Part shown: piece after piece, positions 7,957-15,861 of the stretch
Numbering within the stretch: the first letter of the stretch is position 1
Layout: the number at the start of each line of letters is the position of its first letter
DNA from: a virus
IMG/VR virus record: IMGVR_UViG_3300032092_000255
Coordinates: 1 to 23,908 of that record
Direction: 5' to 3' (one strand)
Length of the DNA: 23,908 nt
Notes under the pieces: generated by a model
Database searches by the model: none
What the model saw: only the letters and a program-made list of their open reading frames with translations
What the model was told of the DNA's origin: nothing
Translations under genes and position numbers: made by a program

Positions 7957-8355
7957 ATGGCCAACCAGCCACACTACCCGCTGCTGGCGCGCCAGGAAGC
8001 CGCGCGCACGATCTGGGGCTCCTGGATCTGCAACAACGCCTCCAACCCCGACGCGTCGACGATCGAAGGCGTGGGGATCAAGGCCGTCACGAAAACGGCC
8101 AACGCCGGGGAGTTCGAGGTCGAGCTGGACGACGACTATTTCGCCGTCGGCCCCATCCTTGGCTTCAAGAGCCGCGACGACGTCGAGCCCGCGGCTTCCT
8201 GCACCTTCCACTTCCCGAACGCCTCCACGCTCACCTCGACCCGCAAGTTCCTGGTCGAGTACCAGCAGGGCGGCACCGGCACGAACCGCGTGAGCGGCAA
8301 CAACGTCCGCATCGGGTTCATCCTCTTCGCCATCAACCGGAAGCTGGGGCTCTGA
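7957..8355 (+). CDS. Probable head structural (decoration) protein
   Basis: This 132-residue product lies two bases after the capsid stop, with GGAG at 7944-7947. The sequence alternates beta-like segments (EFEVELDDDYFAVGPILGF, CTFHF, RIGFILFAI) with Gly/Asn-rich turns, so it is probably an all-beta protein. It has no recognised catalytic motif and no membrane segment. Proteins of this size and fold placed immediately after the coat gene are often capsid decoration or stabilising proteins, and that is the basis of the call. The family itself is not recognised. Confidence 0.5.
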   Translation: MANQPHYPLLARQEAARTIWGSWICNNASNPDASTIEGVGIKAVTKTANAGEFEVELDDDYFAVGPILGFKSRDDVEPAASCTFHFPNASTLTSTRKFLVEYQQGGTGTNRVSGNNVRIGFILFAINRKLGL

Positions 8356-8356
8356 C

Positions 8357-8584
8357 ATGGACCTCCTCGCCATGATCAAGAAGCGCCCGAAGGGGGACGC
8401 TCCGCCCTCCAAGAGCGACGGCTACGAGGCCGAGATGGACGACGCCGAGGACGACGCCGAGGAGGTCGAGCTCGACGGCCCCGCGCTAATGGAGAAGATG
8501 CACAAGTCCTGCAAGGCCGGCGACTACGAGGGCGCCTTCGAGGCGCTTCGCATGGCGGTCGACCTCGCGGCGGAGGAGGAGTGA
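8357..8584 (+). CDS. Small acidic protein, unknown
   Basis: This 75-residue product starts one base after the previous stop. The first 15 residues are basic and the middle is strongly acidic (EMDDAEDDAEEVELDG). The C-terminal part forms helices resembling a single repeat of alpha-alpha type (KSCKAGDYEGAFEALRMAVDLAAEEE). There is no obvious ribosome site, so it is likely coupled to the upstream gene. Function is unknown; the position between head and connector genes suggests a head assembly role. The GGAGGAGGAG at its 3' end also serves as ribosome site for the next gene. Confidence 0.6.
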   Translation: MDLLAMIKKRPKGDAPPSKSDGYEAEMDDAEDDAEEVELDGPALMEKMHKSCKAGDYEGAFEALRMAVDLAAEEE

Positions 8585-8587
8585 TCG

Positions 8588-9400
8588 ATGGCCGTGGTGA
8601 CGCTGGCCACGCTGGTCGCCAAAGCCCGGAAGCGGGCGGACATGGTCAACAGCACCTTTCTCTCGGATGCCGAGTGGAAGGAGCTGGTGCTATCCGGCGT
8701 CCAGGCGCTGCGCCAGCGCCTCCACGGCGCCGGGCAGGAGTGGGAGCGCCTCACGGCCGAGATGGACACCGTCCCCGGCCAGGCGCTCTACAACCTCCCG
8801 ACCGACTTTTACCGGCTCCAGGCGCTGATGGCGAACCGGGTGCAGCTCGTGCCCGGCGCCACCCCTGGCACCTGGTACGCCCACGACAGCGACGCCACCG
8901 GGTGGATCCCTCTCTTCCCCTTCGAGCTCGCCGAGCTGCCGCAGCTGCTCAGCCGCACCGACGGCCGCGCCGAGACCGCCAGCTACCGCCTTCGCGGCGT
9001 GCGCGAGGAGGTCGGGAACGTGTCCCCGGTCACGACCCCGGTGCGCAAGATCGAGATCCGGCCCACCCCGCGGCAGGCCTTCACGCTGCGGCTCGAGTAC
9101 CTCCCCCTCACGCTGCTCTCTACCAGCGACACGGCTCCGATCGAGGGTCTCGACGGGTTCGAGGAGATCCCGGTCCTGCAGGCGGCGATCTACGCCCTGG
9201 ACCGCGAAGAGACCTCCTCGACGCACCTGAAGGAGTGGCTGGCGCGCGAGGAGGCACGGCTCGCCGAGGTGGCGAGCGCCCAGGACATGGGCCGCCCCGA
9301 GCGCGTCGTCGACGTCTACAGCCAGCAGCACGGCACCGTCATGGACGGCGGCCCGCTCGGCTACGGCTACGGGCGCCGCGGGCGCGGGTGGTACCCGTGA
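8588..9400 (+). CDS. Head-tail adaptor (connector) protein
   Basis: This 270-residue product starts at ATG 8588 behind GGAGGAGGAG. The N-terminal helices (ATLVAKARKRADMVNS, FLSDAEWKELVLSGVQALRQRL) and a YNLPTDFYRLQAL segment are typical of phage adaptor proteins that dock under the portal. A beta region around KIEIRPTPRQAFTLRLEYLP follows. Then comes the family-like helix GFEEIPVLQAAIYALDREE, and a long amphipathic helix ending near residue 240. The last 30 residues are Gly/Tyr/Arg-rich. It closes the head and carries the tail nozzle encoded two genes downstream. Its stop overlaps the next GTG by 4 bp. Confidence 0.75.
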   Translation: MAVVTLATLVAKARKRADMVNSTFLSDAEWKELVLSGVQALRQRLHGAGQEWERLTAEMDTVPGQALYNLPTDFYRLQALMANRVQLVPGATPGTWYAHDSDATGWIPLFPFELAELPQLLSRTDGRAETASYRLRGVREEVGNVSPVTTPVRKIEIRPTPRQAFTLRLEYLPLTLLSTSDTAPIEGLDGFEEIPVLQAAIYALDREETSSTHLKEWLAREEARLAEVASAQDMGRPERVVDVYSQQHGTVMDGGPLGYGYGRRGRGWYP

Positions 9401-9702
9401 GCGGCGCCGGGCGCGACCAGCGCACCGGGCTCGCCCCGGAGGATCAGCGCTACGATCAGCTGCTGGCGGACCTGCAGCGGCTGCTCCGCGACCCGCTCAC
9501 CCGGGGCCTCACCCTCGAAGGCCTCGACCTGGTGGCCGGCGCCAACGCGATCGCGCACCGGCTGGGGCGCGTGCCGCAGGGCTGGGTGCCGCTCCGCGTG
9601 ACCGGCGCCAACCCCTTCAGCGCGCGGGAGACGGCTCGCGACAACCGCTTTCTGACCCTCGACGTGGTGGCCCCCTGCCGCGTCGATCTGAGGGTGTTCT
9701 GA
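9397..9702 (+). CDS. Conserved short podovirus-type structural protein
   Basis: This 101-residue product has GTG 9397 overlapping the preceding stop. It carries the pattern DLVAGANAIAHRLGRVPQGWVPLRV near residues 43-67 and ends in a DLRVF strand. Short proteins with an L-x-G-x-N-x-(V/I)-x-H-x-LGR-x-x-x-GW core and a final hydrophobic strand ending in VF are common next to tail nozzle genes in podoviruses and are usually virion components of unknown role. That family memory and the location are the basis; the exact role cannot be told. It overlaps the next start by one base. Confidence 0.6.
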   Translation: MSGAGRDQRTGLAPEDQRYDQLLADLQRLLRDPLTRGLTLEGLDLVAGANAIAHRLGRVPQGWVPLRVTGANPFSARETARDNRFLTLDVVAPCRVDLRVF

Positions 9703-12700
9703 TGGCGCTGCAGAAGGCGCTCGTGCCGGTGCTGCTGAAGGGCGGCCTGGCGCAGGACACCGACGAGATCGCCCTCGGCCTCGGCGAAGGGTTCGTGCTC
9801 GTCGAGAACCTCCGTTACGACCGGGGCGGCGTGCTGAAGAAGCGCGACGGGTACGAGCCTGTCGCCGCCGACACCTTCCGCGGGCTGAGCACGGTGCCCA
9901 CCGACAAGGCCCGCAGCCTTCACGCGCATCGCGGCGCCCTCGTCGCCGCCCTCGGCTCTCGCGTGGCCACCTACACGCTCAACGGCTGGGCTGACCACGG
10001 CCTCAACGCCCCGGGGACGCTGCGCCGCACCTCGGCCGTGCGCATCCCCGAGGCGAGCCTGGAGAACGCCCAGGTGGTGGCGAACGACACGTTCACCGTC
10101 GTCACCTGGCTGGCCAGCGACTTCTTGCTCTACAAGCAGTTCGACACCGTGACCGGCGCCGTCCTCCAGGACGAGCGCATCCTGGTGGCGGGCGGCGTCG
10201 TCCGGCACCGCGCCTTCGAGTGCGGCGGTGACGTGGTGGTGGTCTACTACACCACGACGACCGAGCTGCGCGCCTTCCGGCTCAAGTTCAACTACAGCTC
10301 GGGCACCGTCGTCAGCCCGGACCTCGTGCTCGACACGGTGGCCCACGATGGGCCCTTCGACGCCGCGGCGTCGGTGGGCGAGCCCGGCGTGTTCTACGTC
10401 GCCTGGGTGGTGCTCCGCACCGGGGTTCGCGTGGGCAAATACACCGTGCCGGGCGGGCCTCCCCTCGGCGCCCTCACGCTCACCGCGGGCCCGCTGACGC
10501 ATGCGGACCCGGACGCCTCCGGCTGCGGGCTCGGGCTCTACAACAACGGCGACGTGTGGGTCGCCTGGTCGCAGCTCACGGGCGCGGTCTTGAGCATCCG
10601 CCTCGGGCGCTGGACGCCCTCGCCGTTCGCCTTCGCCGGCGCCACCACGGTCCACACCCCGGGCATCCCCGCCGCCTCGCACGCGAACCGGCTGGTGGTG
10701 AGCTACGACGGCTGGGTCGGCTGGGCCAACGCTCCGGCGGGCGGGGGGTTCCAGCTCTGCGACTCGGCGGGCCTGGCCACGGGCAGCCGCGCCATCGTGT
10801 ACCGCGCGGTGCCCCAGTCGCGGTTCTTCCGCCACGACGCCGCCGACTGGATCTTCCTCGGCGAGGCCGACACGTACTTCCTCGTGCGCCCCGACCAGGG
10901 GCAGGACCTGCCCCGCACGGTCACCTACCACGGAGCGACCTGCCTGGACGTGGCCGGGGGAACGCTGGCGACGCACCCCTTCGGCGAGGTCGAGCTGCTC
11001 GGCGCCGCGCGGTTCCGCTGGGCGGCGCTGGTGCGCACCGGCGTCGTCAGCCCCAGCAGCACCACCACCAAGGGGCGCAAGGGCGTCGACCTGGTGGACC
11101 TCGATCTCGACCCGAACCAGGCGCCGGTGGTGGTGTCCTGCGAGGCGAACGGCTGCCTCGTGACCGGCGGCGCTCTGGCCTCGTGGTTCGACGGCCAGCA
11201 GGTGACGGAGCAAGGGTTCCTCCGCCCGCCGCTGATCGAGCTGACGACGGTGGTGGCGGGGCTCGGCAGCATCGAAGGCGCCGACATCGCCCCCGGCATC
11301 CACAACGTCTACCTGTACCGCGCCTGCTACGAGTACCAGGACGAGCGGGGCCTCTGGCACGTGAGCGAGCCCTCGCCGCCGGTGGCGGTGAGCGTGACGC
11401 TGGCGGACACCAACGCGAAGATCGTCCTGCAGCTCGCGCACCTCCTGGCCACCCGGCGCGGCGACGTGCCCTGGCCCGGCGGACGCAACGCGCGCGTCGC
11501 GGTCTTCCGCTCGCTGAAGAACAACCCGGACCCCTCGGGGCTCCTCGGGCCGTACTACCGCATCACCGACCCGAACGGCGCCAACCTGCCGAACGCGCGG
11601 GGGCAGAACTTCCAGACCTACGAGGACACGCTGAGCGACGCCCAGGTGCTCGCCCTCGGCTTCGGCCAGCTCTACACCGACGGCGGCGTGCTGCCGAACC
11701 GGCTGGTACCGTCGCTGCTGGCGGTGACGACCTGGCAGGGGCGCGTGTGGGGCGTCAGCGGCGAAGACCCGCGCCAGATCGTCTACACGCAGGAGCTGCT
11801 CCCCGGCGAGGCCCCCGGCTGGAACCCGTCCGAGCTGTTCGTCCAGGTCGAGGAGGACGCGACGGGCGTGGCCCCCGCGGGCGGGAGCCTCCTGATCTTC
11901 ACCCGGCGCCGCATCTACGCCCTCTCGGGGCTTGGCCCCACGCTGGCGGGGCAGGGGGCCGACTGGCGCGGCCCCACCGTCGTCAGCGAGGCCGTGGGCT
12001 GCGTCGACGCGCGCTCGATCGTCGACTTCCCCGGCGGCGTCGTTTTCCTGGCGGAGCAGGGGTTCCACCTCCTGCCCTCGCCGCAGGCCACGCCGGTCTT
12101 CCTCGGGGGGCCGGTGCTGCAGCTCACCCGCGACTACCCCGTGTGCCGCGGGAGCGCCCACGACGAGGCGAACGGGCGGCTGCTCTGGACGATGGCGCGC
12201 ACCACGGGCCAGAGCCTCACGCTGGTCTTCGATTACCTCCGCAACGCGTGGATGGTCTGGACCCCCGCAGGCACGTCCTCGACGCGCTACCCGGGCCCCC
12301 TTGCGGTCCTCGACGGGCAACACTGGTACGGCAACGCCGCCGACGTGCTGCGTCAGGACACGGTCCCCACCGACGACGGCAATTACGTCCCCTGGCGGCT
12401 GATTCTGCCCTGGGCGCGGCTCGGGAACGTCGCGGGCTTCGAGCGGCTGTGGCGCGTCTGCGTCTCGCTGAAGCGCAGCGTCGGCACCAAGCTGCTGACG
12501 CGGCTGCGCACCGACGACAGCACCGCCCTCGACCAGGAGGCCGAGCACGACCTCGGCACCCTCGACGCGGTCACCGGCGAACGCCTCGTGGCCGAGACGC
12601 ACGTGGCCCGGCAGAAGTGCCGCAGCGTCCAGGTCGAGCTGAGCGAGGAGCTGGTGGAGCCCTCCGACCCGACGACCGAGTCGGGGACGCTGGAGCTCTA

Positions 12701-12767
12701 CGGCGTGGATCTCGAGATCGGGCGCAAGAAGGGGCGGTGGAAGACCGCCCCGGAGAACCGGAGGTAA
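9702..12767 (+). CDS. Tail nozzle / tail tubular protein B-like structural protein
   Basis: This is a 1021-residue product with ATG 9702 in a TGATG overlap and GAGGGTG upstream. The N-terminus (VLLKGGLAQDTDEIALGLGE, then ENLRYDRGGVLKKRDGY) matches the start of large podovirus tail proteins that form the distal tail tube. The rest is almost all beta with repeated Trp/Tyr/Gly blades, suggesting propeller-like modules and a central insertion. Motifs such as NRLVPSLLAVTTWQGRVWGV and GGVVFLAEQGFHLLPS recur in this class. It extends the DNA channel from the adaptor to the host surface. The C-terminal 130 residues contain a separate beta domain (RVCVSLKRSVGTKLLTRLRT). No enzymatic motif was seen. 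Confidence 0.75.
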   Translation: MALQKALVPVLLKGGLAQDTDEIALGLGEGFVLVENLRYDRGGVLKKRDGYEPVAADTFRGLSTVPTDKARSLHAHRGALVAALGSRVATYTLNGWADHGLNAPGTLRRTSAVRIPEASLENAQVVANDTFTVVTWLASDFLLYKQFDTVTGAVLQDERILVAGGVVRHRAFECGGDVVVVYYTTTTELRAFRLKFNYSSGTVVSPDLVLDTVAHDGPFDAAASVGEPGVFYVAWVVLRTGVRVGKYTVPGGPPLGALTLTAGPLTHADPDASGCGLGLYNNGDVWVAWSQLTGAVLSIRLGRWTPSPFAFAGATTVHTPGIPAASHANRLVVSYDGWVGWANAPAGGGFQLCDSAGLATGSRAIVYRAVPQSRFFRHDAADWIFLGEADTYFLVRPDQGQDLPRTVTYHGATCLDVAGGTLATHPFGEVELLGAARFRWAALVRTGVVSPSSTTTKGRKGVDLVDLDLDPNQAPVVVSCEANGCLVTGGALASWFDGQQVTEQGFLRPPLIELTTVVAGLGSIEGADIAPGIHNVYLYRACYEYQDERGLWHVSEPSPPVAVSVTLADTNAKIVLQLAHLLATRRGDVPWPGGRNARVAVFRSLKNNPDPSGLLGPYYRITDPNGANLPNARGQNFQTYEDTLSDAQVLALGFGQLYTDGGVLPNRLVPSLLAVTTWQGRVWGVSGEDPRQIVYTQELLPGEAPGWNPSELFVQVEEDATGVAPAGGSLLIFTRRRIYALSGLGPTLAGQGADWRGPTVVSEAVGCVDARSIVDFPGGVVFLAEQGFHLLPSPQATPVFLGGPVLQLTRDYPVCRGSAHDEANGRLLWTMARTTGQSLTLVFDYLRNAWMVWTPAGTSSTRYPGPLAVLDGQHWYGNAADVLRQDTVPTDDGNYVPWRLILPWARLGNVAGFERLWRVCVSLKRSVGTKLLTRLRTDDSTALDQEAEHDLGTLDAVTGERLVAETHVARQKCRSVQVELSEELVEPSDPTTESGTLELYGVDLEIGRKKGRWKTAPENRR

Positions 12768-12769
12768 CC

Positions 12770-13486
12770 GTGCTGAAAGACATCGCCACCATCGCAGCGG
12801 GCCCCCTCGGGGGCGCCGGCCTCCTGTTCGGGAGCGACGCCGCCGGCAGCTTCGGCGACACGCTGAAGCGAGGCCGCGGGCCGGACGCCGCTGCCTACGG
12901 CTACAACTACACGCCCGAGTTCGACTGGGCGCGGGCCAACGCGGACTACCAGGCCCAGAACCAGGCGCGCACCGACATGCAGCGCGCAGCCGAGCAAGCT
13001 CGCCTTCAGGCAGAGGGGAAGCTCGGGCCATCGCTGGCTCAGCTCCAGCTCCAGGACGGCATGCAGCGCGCCGCCCAGGAGCAGGCCCAGAGCGCCGCCA
13101 GCGCCCGCGGGGGGCCCGCCGCGCAGGCCGCCGCGCGTCGCCAGGCGATGGCCGCTCAGGCAGGCTCACAGGGGGCGCTCGCCGCCGCGGCAGGACAGCA
13201 GCGCGTGGCCGAGCAGAACGCGGCCTACCAGCGTGAGCTCGCCGCCCTCCAGGGCGCGGGCCAGGTGGCGGGCCAGCAGCGCCAGGGAAGCCTTGCGATG
13301 AGCCAGGCCGAGGTGGACGCGAACATGCAGGCGGAGCGGTACCGGCAGGAGGGCCGGATGGGCTACGACGCAGCCGCCACCGGCGCGGACAAGGCGTACC
13401 GCGACCGCATGGAGCGCTTCTACGGAAAGTTTATCGATCAGGCCAGCGCCGGCGGGACGAAGGCGGTCACCGGGGGGCTGGGCTGA
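12770..13486 (+). CDS. Internal virion (ejection) protein, small
   Basis: This 238-residue product starts at GTG 12770, five bases after GGAGG (12760-12764). After a Gly/Ala-rich hydrophobic N-terminus (TIAAGPLGGAGLLF) it is a nearly continuous Ala/Gln-rich helix with very few hydrophobics other than Ala and Leu (residues about 60-210). It has no Cys. This resembles the small ejection proteins of T7-like phages (the gp14 class), which leave the head first and insert in the outer membrane. It is the first of three consecutive helical virion proteins of increasing size. The assignment is by composition and order, not by a specific motif. Confidence 0.6.
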   Translation: MLKDIATIAAGPLGGAGLLFGSDAAGSFGDTLKRGRGPDAAAYGYNYTPEFDWARANADYQAQNQARTDMQRAAEQARLQAEGKLGPSLAQLQLQDGMQRAAQEQAQSAASARGGPAAQAAARRQAMAAQAGSQGALAAAAGQQRVAEQNAAYQRELAALQGAGQVAGQQRQGSLAMSQAEVDANMQAERYRQEGRMGYDAAATGADKAYRDRMERFYGKFIDQASAGGTKAVTGGLG

Positions 13487-15861
13487 TGCCCGCGTACACG
13501 AGCTATTCCCGGCTGCCGGACGGGCGGGTGCAGCTCACCGACGACCAGGGCGGTCAGCTCACCCTGCTTGATAGCCCCTCCGTGAAGGCGGAGATGGACC
13601 GGATCGACGCGGCGCAGCCTGCGGCGCCGGAGGTGGTGCCCGACGGGATCGTCGTGGCCCAGAGCCCGACGATGACGGCGCAGCGGGCACAGGTGCCGAA
13701 CACCTTGCCCACACCTCCGGCAGAAGCGCCGGCTCCGATCGCCGGGGGCTCTCCGCTGGTGCCTCCTGCGCCCCTCGTCAACGTGGCGCCCCCCACGGGC
13801 GGCTCTCCGCTGGTGCCCCAGGCCGCCACGCCGGAGGCCCCCGCGGCAGCCGCACCGGCACCTCCGGCGCCAGCCCCGGCGAGCCCCGGCCCCATCGCGC
13901 GCGCCGGCGCAGGCTCGACGGGGCCCACGCCAGGCAACGCGGCGGCGAACCTGTACGCGGCGGCGGCGGAGGCCGAGCTTCGAGGGAGCCCGGGCACTTT
14001 CGTCCCCGGGGGCACCTTCAAGACCGGCGCGACGCAGCAGTACGCGCCAGGCCCGGACCCGGCGGCGACGGCGAGCCGCGAGGACGCTGAGCGTCAGCGC
14101 GGGCTGGTCGATCAGTCGCTGGCGTGGGTCGAGGCGCGGAAGAACCAGGAGCTGAACGAGCTGGCGCAGGCCGAGGCCGCACGCGCCGCGGAGCGCCAGA
14201 AGAAGATCGACGAGCTCCAGGCGAAACAGGCCGAAAAGCTTGGCGGCGTGCTCGGGCAGATCGACGCGAAGCGCAAGGACATCGCGGACGCGAAGCTCGA
14301 CCCGAACCGGCTGATCAAGGAGATGAGCACGGGCCAGCAGGTGCTTGTTGGGATCTTCCAGCTGATCGGCGCCTTCGGCCACGCGCTGGCCGACAAGGAC
14401 GGCCCGTCGCTGGCGATGCAAACGCTGGATGAGGCGCTGAAAACCGACCTGGAGATGCAGAAATACGCCGTCGACCAGAAGCGCGGCGACCTCAACACCC
14501 TCGGCGAAATCTACAAGCTCACGAAGGAGCAGTTCGGCGACGAGAAGATGGCCATGGATGCGGCGTACATCGCTGGCCTGGACATCTACAAGGCGAAGAT
14601 TCAGAAGACGATCAGCGAGGCCGACGCGGCGATGGGCGTCGAGACCCAGTACGACGCCGACGGGAAAATCATCGCGGGCGCCCCTTATTCGATGCGCGCG
14701 CAGAAGGTGCTCGCGGATCTGGCGGTGGAGCAGGCGAGGCTCAAGGAGCAGCTCTCGCAGGCTGCGAACGGCCAGATCGCCCAGCAGTTCCAGACCGTCC
14801 CCGACAAGGTCGTGGGCGGGAAGGCGCCGAACTTCGCCAAGGCCGCAGAGTACCTGGACAAGGCCGAAAAGGCGGCCGGCGGCTCGGGACAACAGGTCAC
14901 GTATGACGGCAAAAAGTACAAGATCGCTAGCTTCGCCGAAGCCGGGGAAGGCAAGGATCTTCGCAAAGAGCTTGGGGATATTGAAGTCCTCAAGAAGGAC
15001 CTCGCTCTCCTCGAGCGCGAGTTGAGAGAACACCCCATCGACTCCAAGACCTTCAACAAATCGAAGGTGCTGGGGTTGATGGAGCGATCTACCAGCAAGG
15101 CGAACGTGGTGCTCGGCCAGGGCTCCAAGAACAACGAAGAAGCGGCGCGCTGGGAAAAAATCGTCAGCAGCGTTCTCACCAACGGCGTCGGGGCCGTCGA
15201 GGACATGCACCGGTGGGCCGACGACATGGCGCGCTCGAAGCTCGACCAGGTGAACGCCACGCCCGCCGGCGCCTCCGGTGGGGGCGGCGTGCGGCTCGGC
15301 GATCGCACGCGCGCCGTGATCGACGGCAAGCCCATCCCGATGGGGGGCGGCGTGGTCGGCATGCCGCGCCAGGGCGGCGGCGCTCCTGCCCCCGTGGTGC
15401 GCGCCAGCGGCGTCCGGGCCACCCCGCTCGACCGCGCAGGCGCCTCGCTGGTGACCGCCACGACGACCCGCGACGAGCGCACCCGAGCGAGGGCCGTCGA
15501 GACCGCGAAGGCCGCGATCAGCGACAGCGTACGCGCCAACCAACTTGGCCCCGGCGAGGCGCGCGTGGCGCTCCAGCTGGCCGAGGCCGGGGACATCGAA
15601 GGGCTCTTGAGCTTCCTGGGGCGGATGCGCGGCGCCGTGTCGACGGCTCCTCAGCCGAGCCTCGACGACTTCAACCGGCAGGTATCCAACCAACTGTTGC
15701 TCCAGGAGCTGAAGCGCGCCGGGCGGGCCTCTGAGGCGGCGCTCTCCTCTCCGGTGAGCGTCACGGTCACCACGGGGGCCGGCGGGGGCAAGAAGGGCGG
15801 CAGCGCCCCGGCGGTGAAGCCCCAGAAGCCGGTCAACCTGAGCGGGAAGAAGGGCAAGTAA
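13486..15861 (+). CDS. Internal virion (ejection) protein, medium
   Basis: This 791-residue product has ATG 13486 in a TGATG overlap. Residues 1-40 form a small beta start, and 50-200 are a Pro/Ala/Gly-rich disordered stretch. About 225-300 is a charged coiled coil (ELNELAQAEAARAAERQKK). About 305-400 shows GQQVLVGIFQLIGAFGHAL, then SLAMQTLDEALKTDLEMQK, a pattern seen in many phage internal proteins. The remainder is helical with a Gly-rich linker, ending in a basic Lys/Gly tail (KPVNLSGKKGK). The probable role is part of the periplasm-spanning DNA ejection channel. Codon use is slightly less GC-biased around 14880-15180, coding residues about 465-565. Confidence 0.6.
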   Translation: MPAYTSYSRLPDGRVQLTDDQGGQLTLLDSPSVKAEMDRIDAAQPAAPEVVPDGIVVAQSPTMTAQRAQVPNTLPTPPAEAPAPIAGGSPLVPPAPLVNVAPPTGGSPLVPQAATPEAPAAAAPAPPAPAPASPGPIARAGAGSTGPTPGNAAANLYAAAAEAELRGSPGTFVPGGTFKTGATQQYAPGPDPAATASREDAERQRGLVDQSLAWVEARKNQELNELAQAEAARAAERQKKIDELQAKQAEKLGGVLGQIDAKRKDIADAKLDPNRLIKEMSTGQQVLVGIFQLIGAFGHALADKDGPSLAMQTLDEALKTDLEMQKYAVDQKRGDLNTLGEIYKLTKEQFGDEKMAMDAAYIAGLDIYKAKIQKTISEADAAMGVETQYDADGKIIAGAPYSMRAQKVLADLAVEQARLKEQLSQAANGQIAQQFQTVPDKVVGGKAPNFAKAAEYLDKAEKAAGGSGQQVTYDGKKYKIASFAEAGEGKDLRKELGDIEVLKKDLALLERELREHPIDSKTFNKSKVLGLMERSTSKANVVLGQGSKNNEEAARWEKIVSSVLTNGVGAVEDMHRWADDMARSKLDQVNATPAGASGGGGVRLGDRTRAVIDGKPIPMGGGVVGMPRQGGGAPAPVVRASGVRATPLDRAGASLVTATTTRDERTRARAVETAKAAISDSVRANQLGPGEARVALQLAEAGDIEGLLSFLGRMRGAVSTAPQPSLDDFNRQVSNQLLLQELKRAGRASEAALSSPVSVTVTTGAGGGKKGGSAPAVKPQKPVNLSGKKGK

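Noticed and set aside
9456-13169. Antisense ORF of 1237 codons, and others of 476-899 codons opposite terminase, portal/capsid and ejection genes
   Set aside because: High third-position G/C on the plus strand removes stop codons on the opposite strand; the translations are low-complexity Arg/Gly/Ala/Val/Leu-rich with no motifs, and the plus-strand genes are clear.
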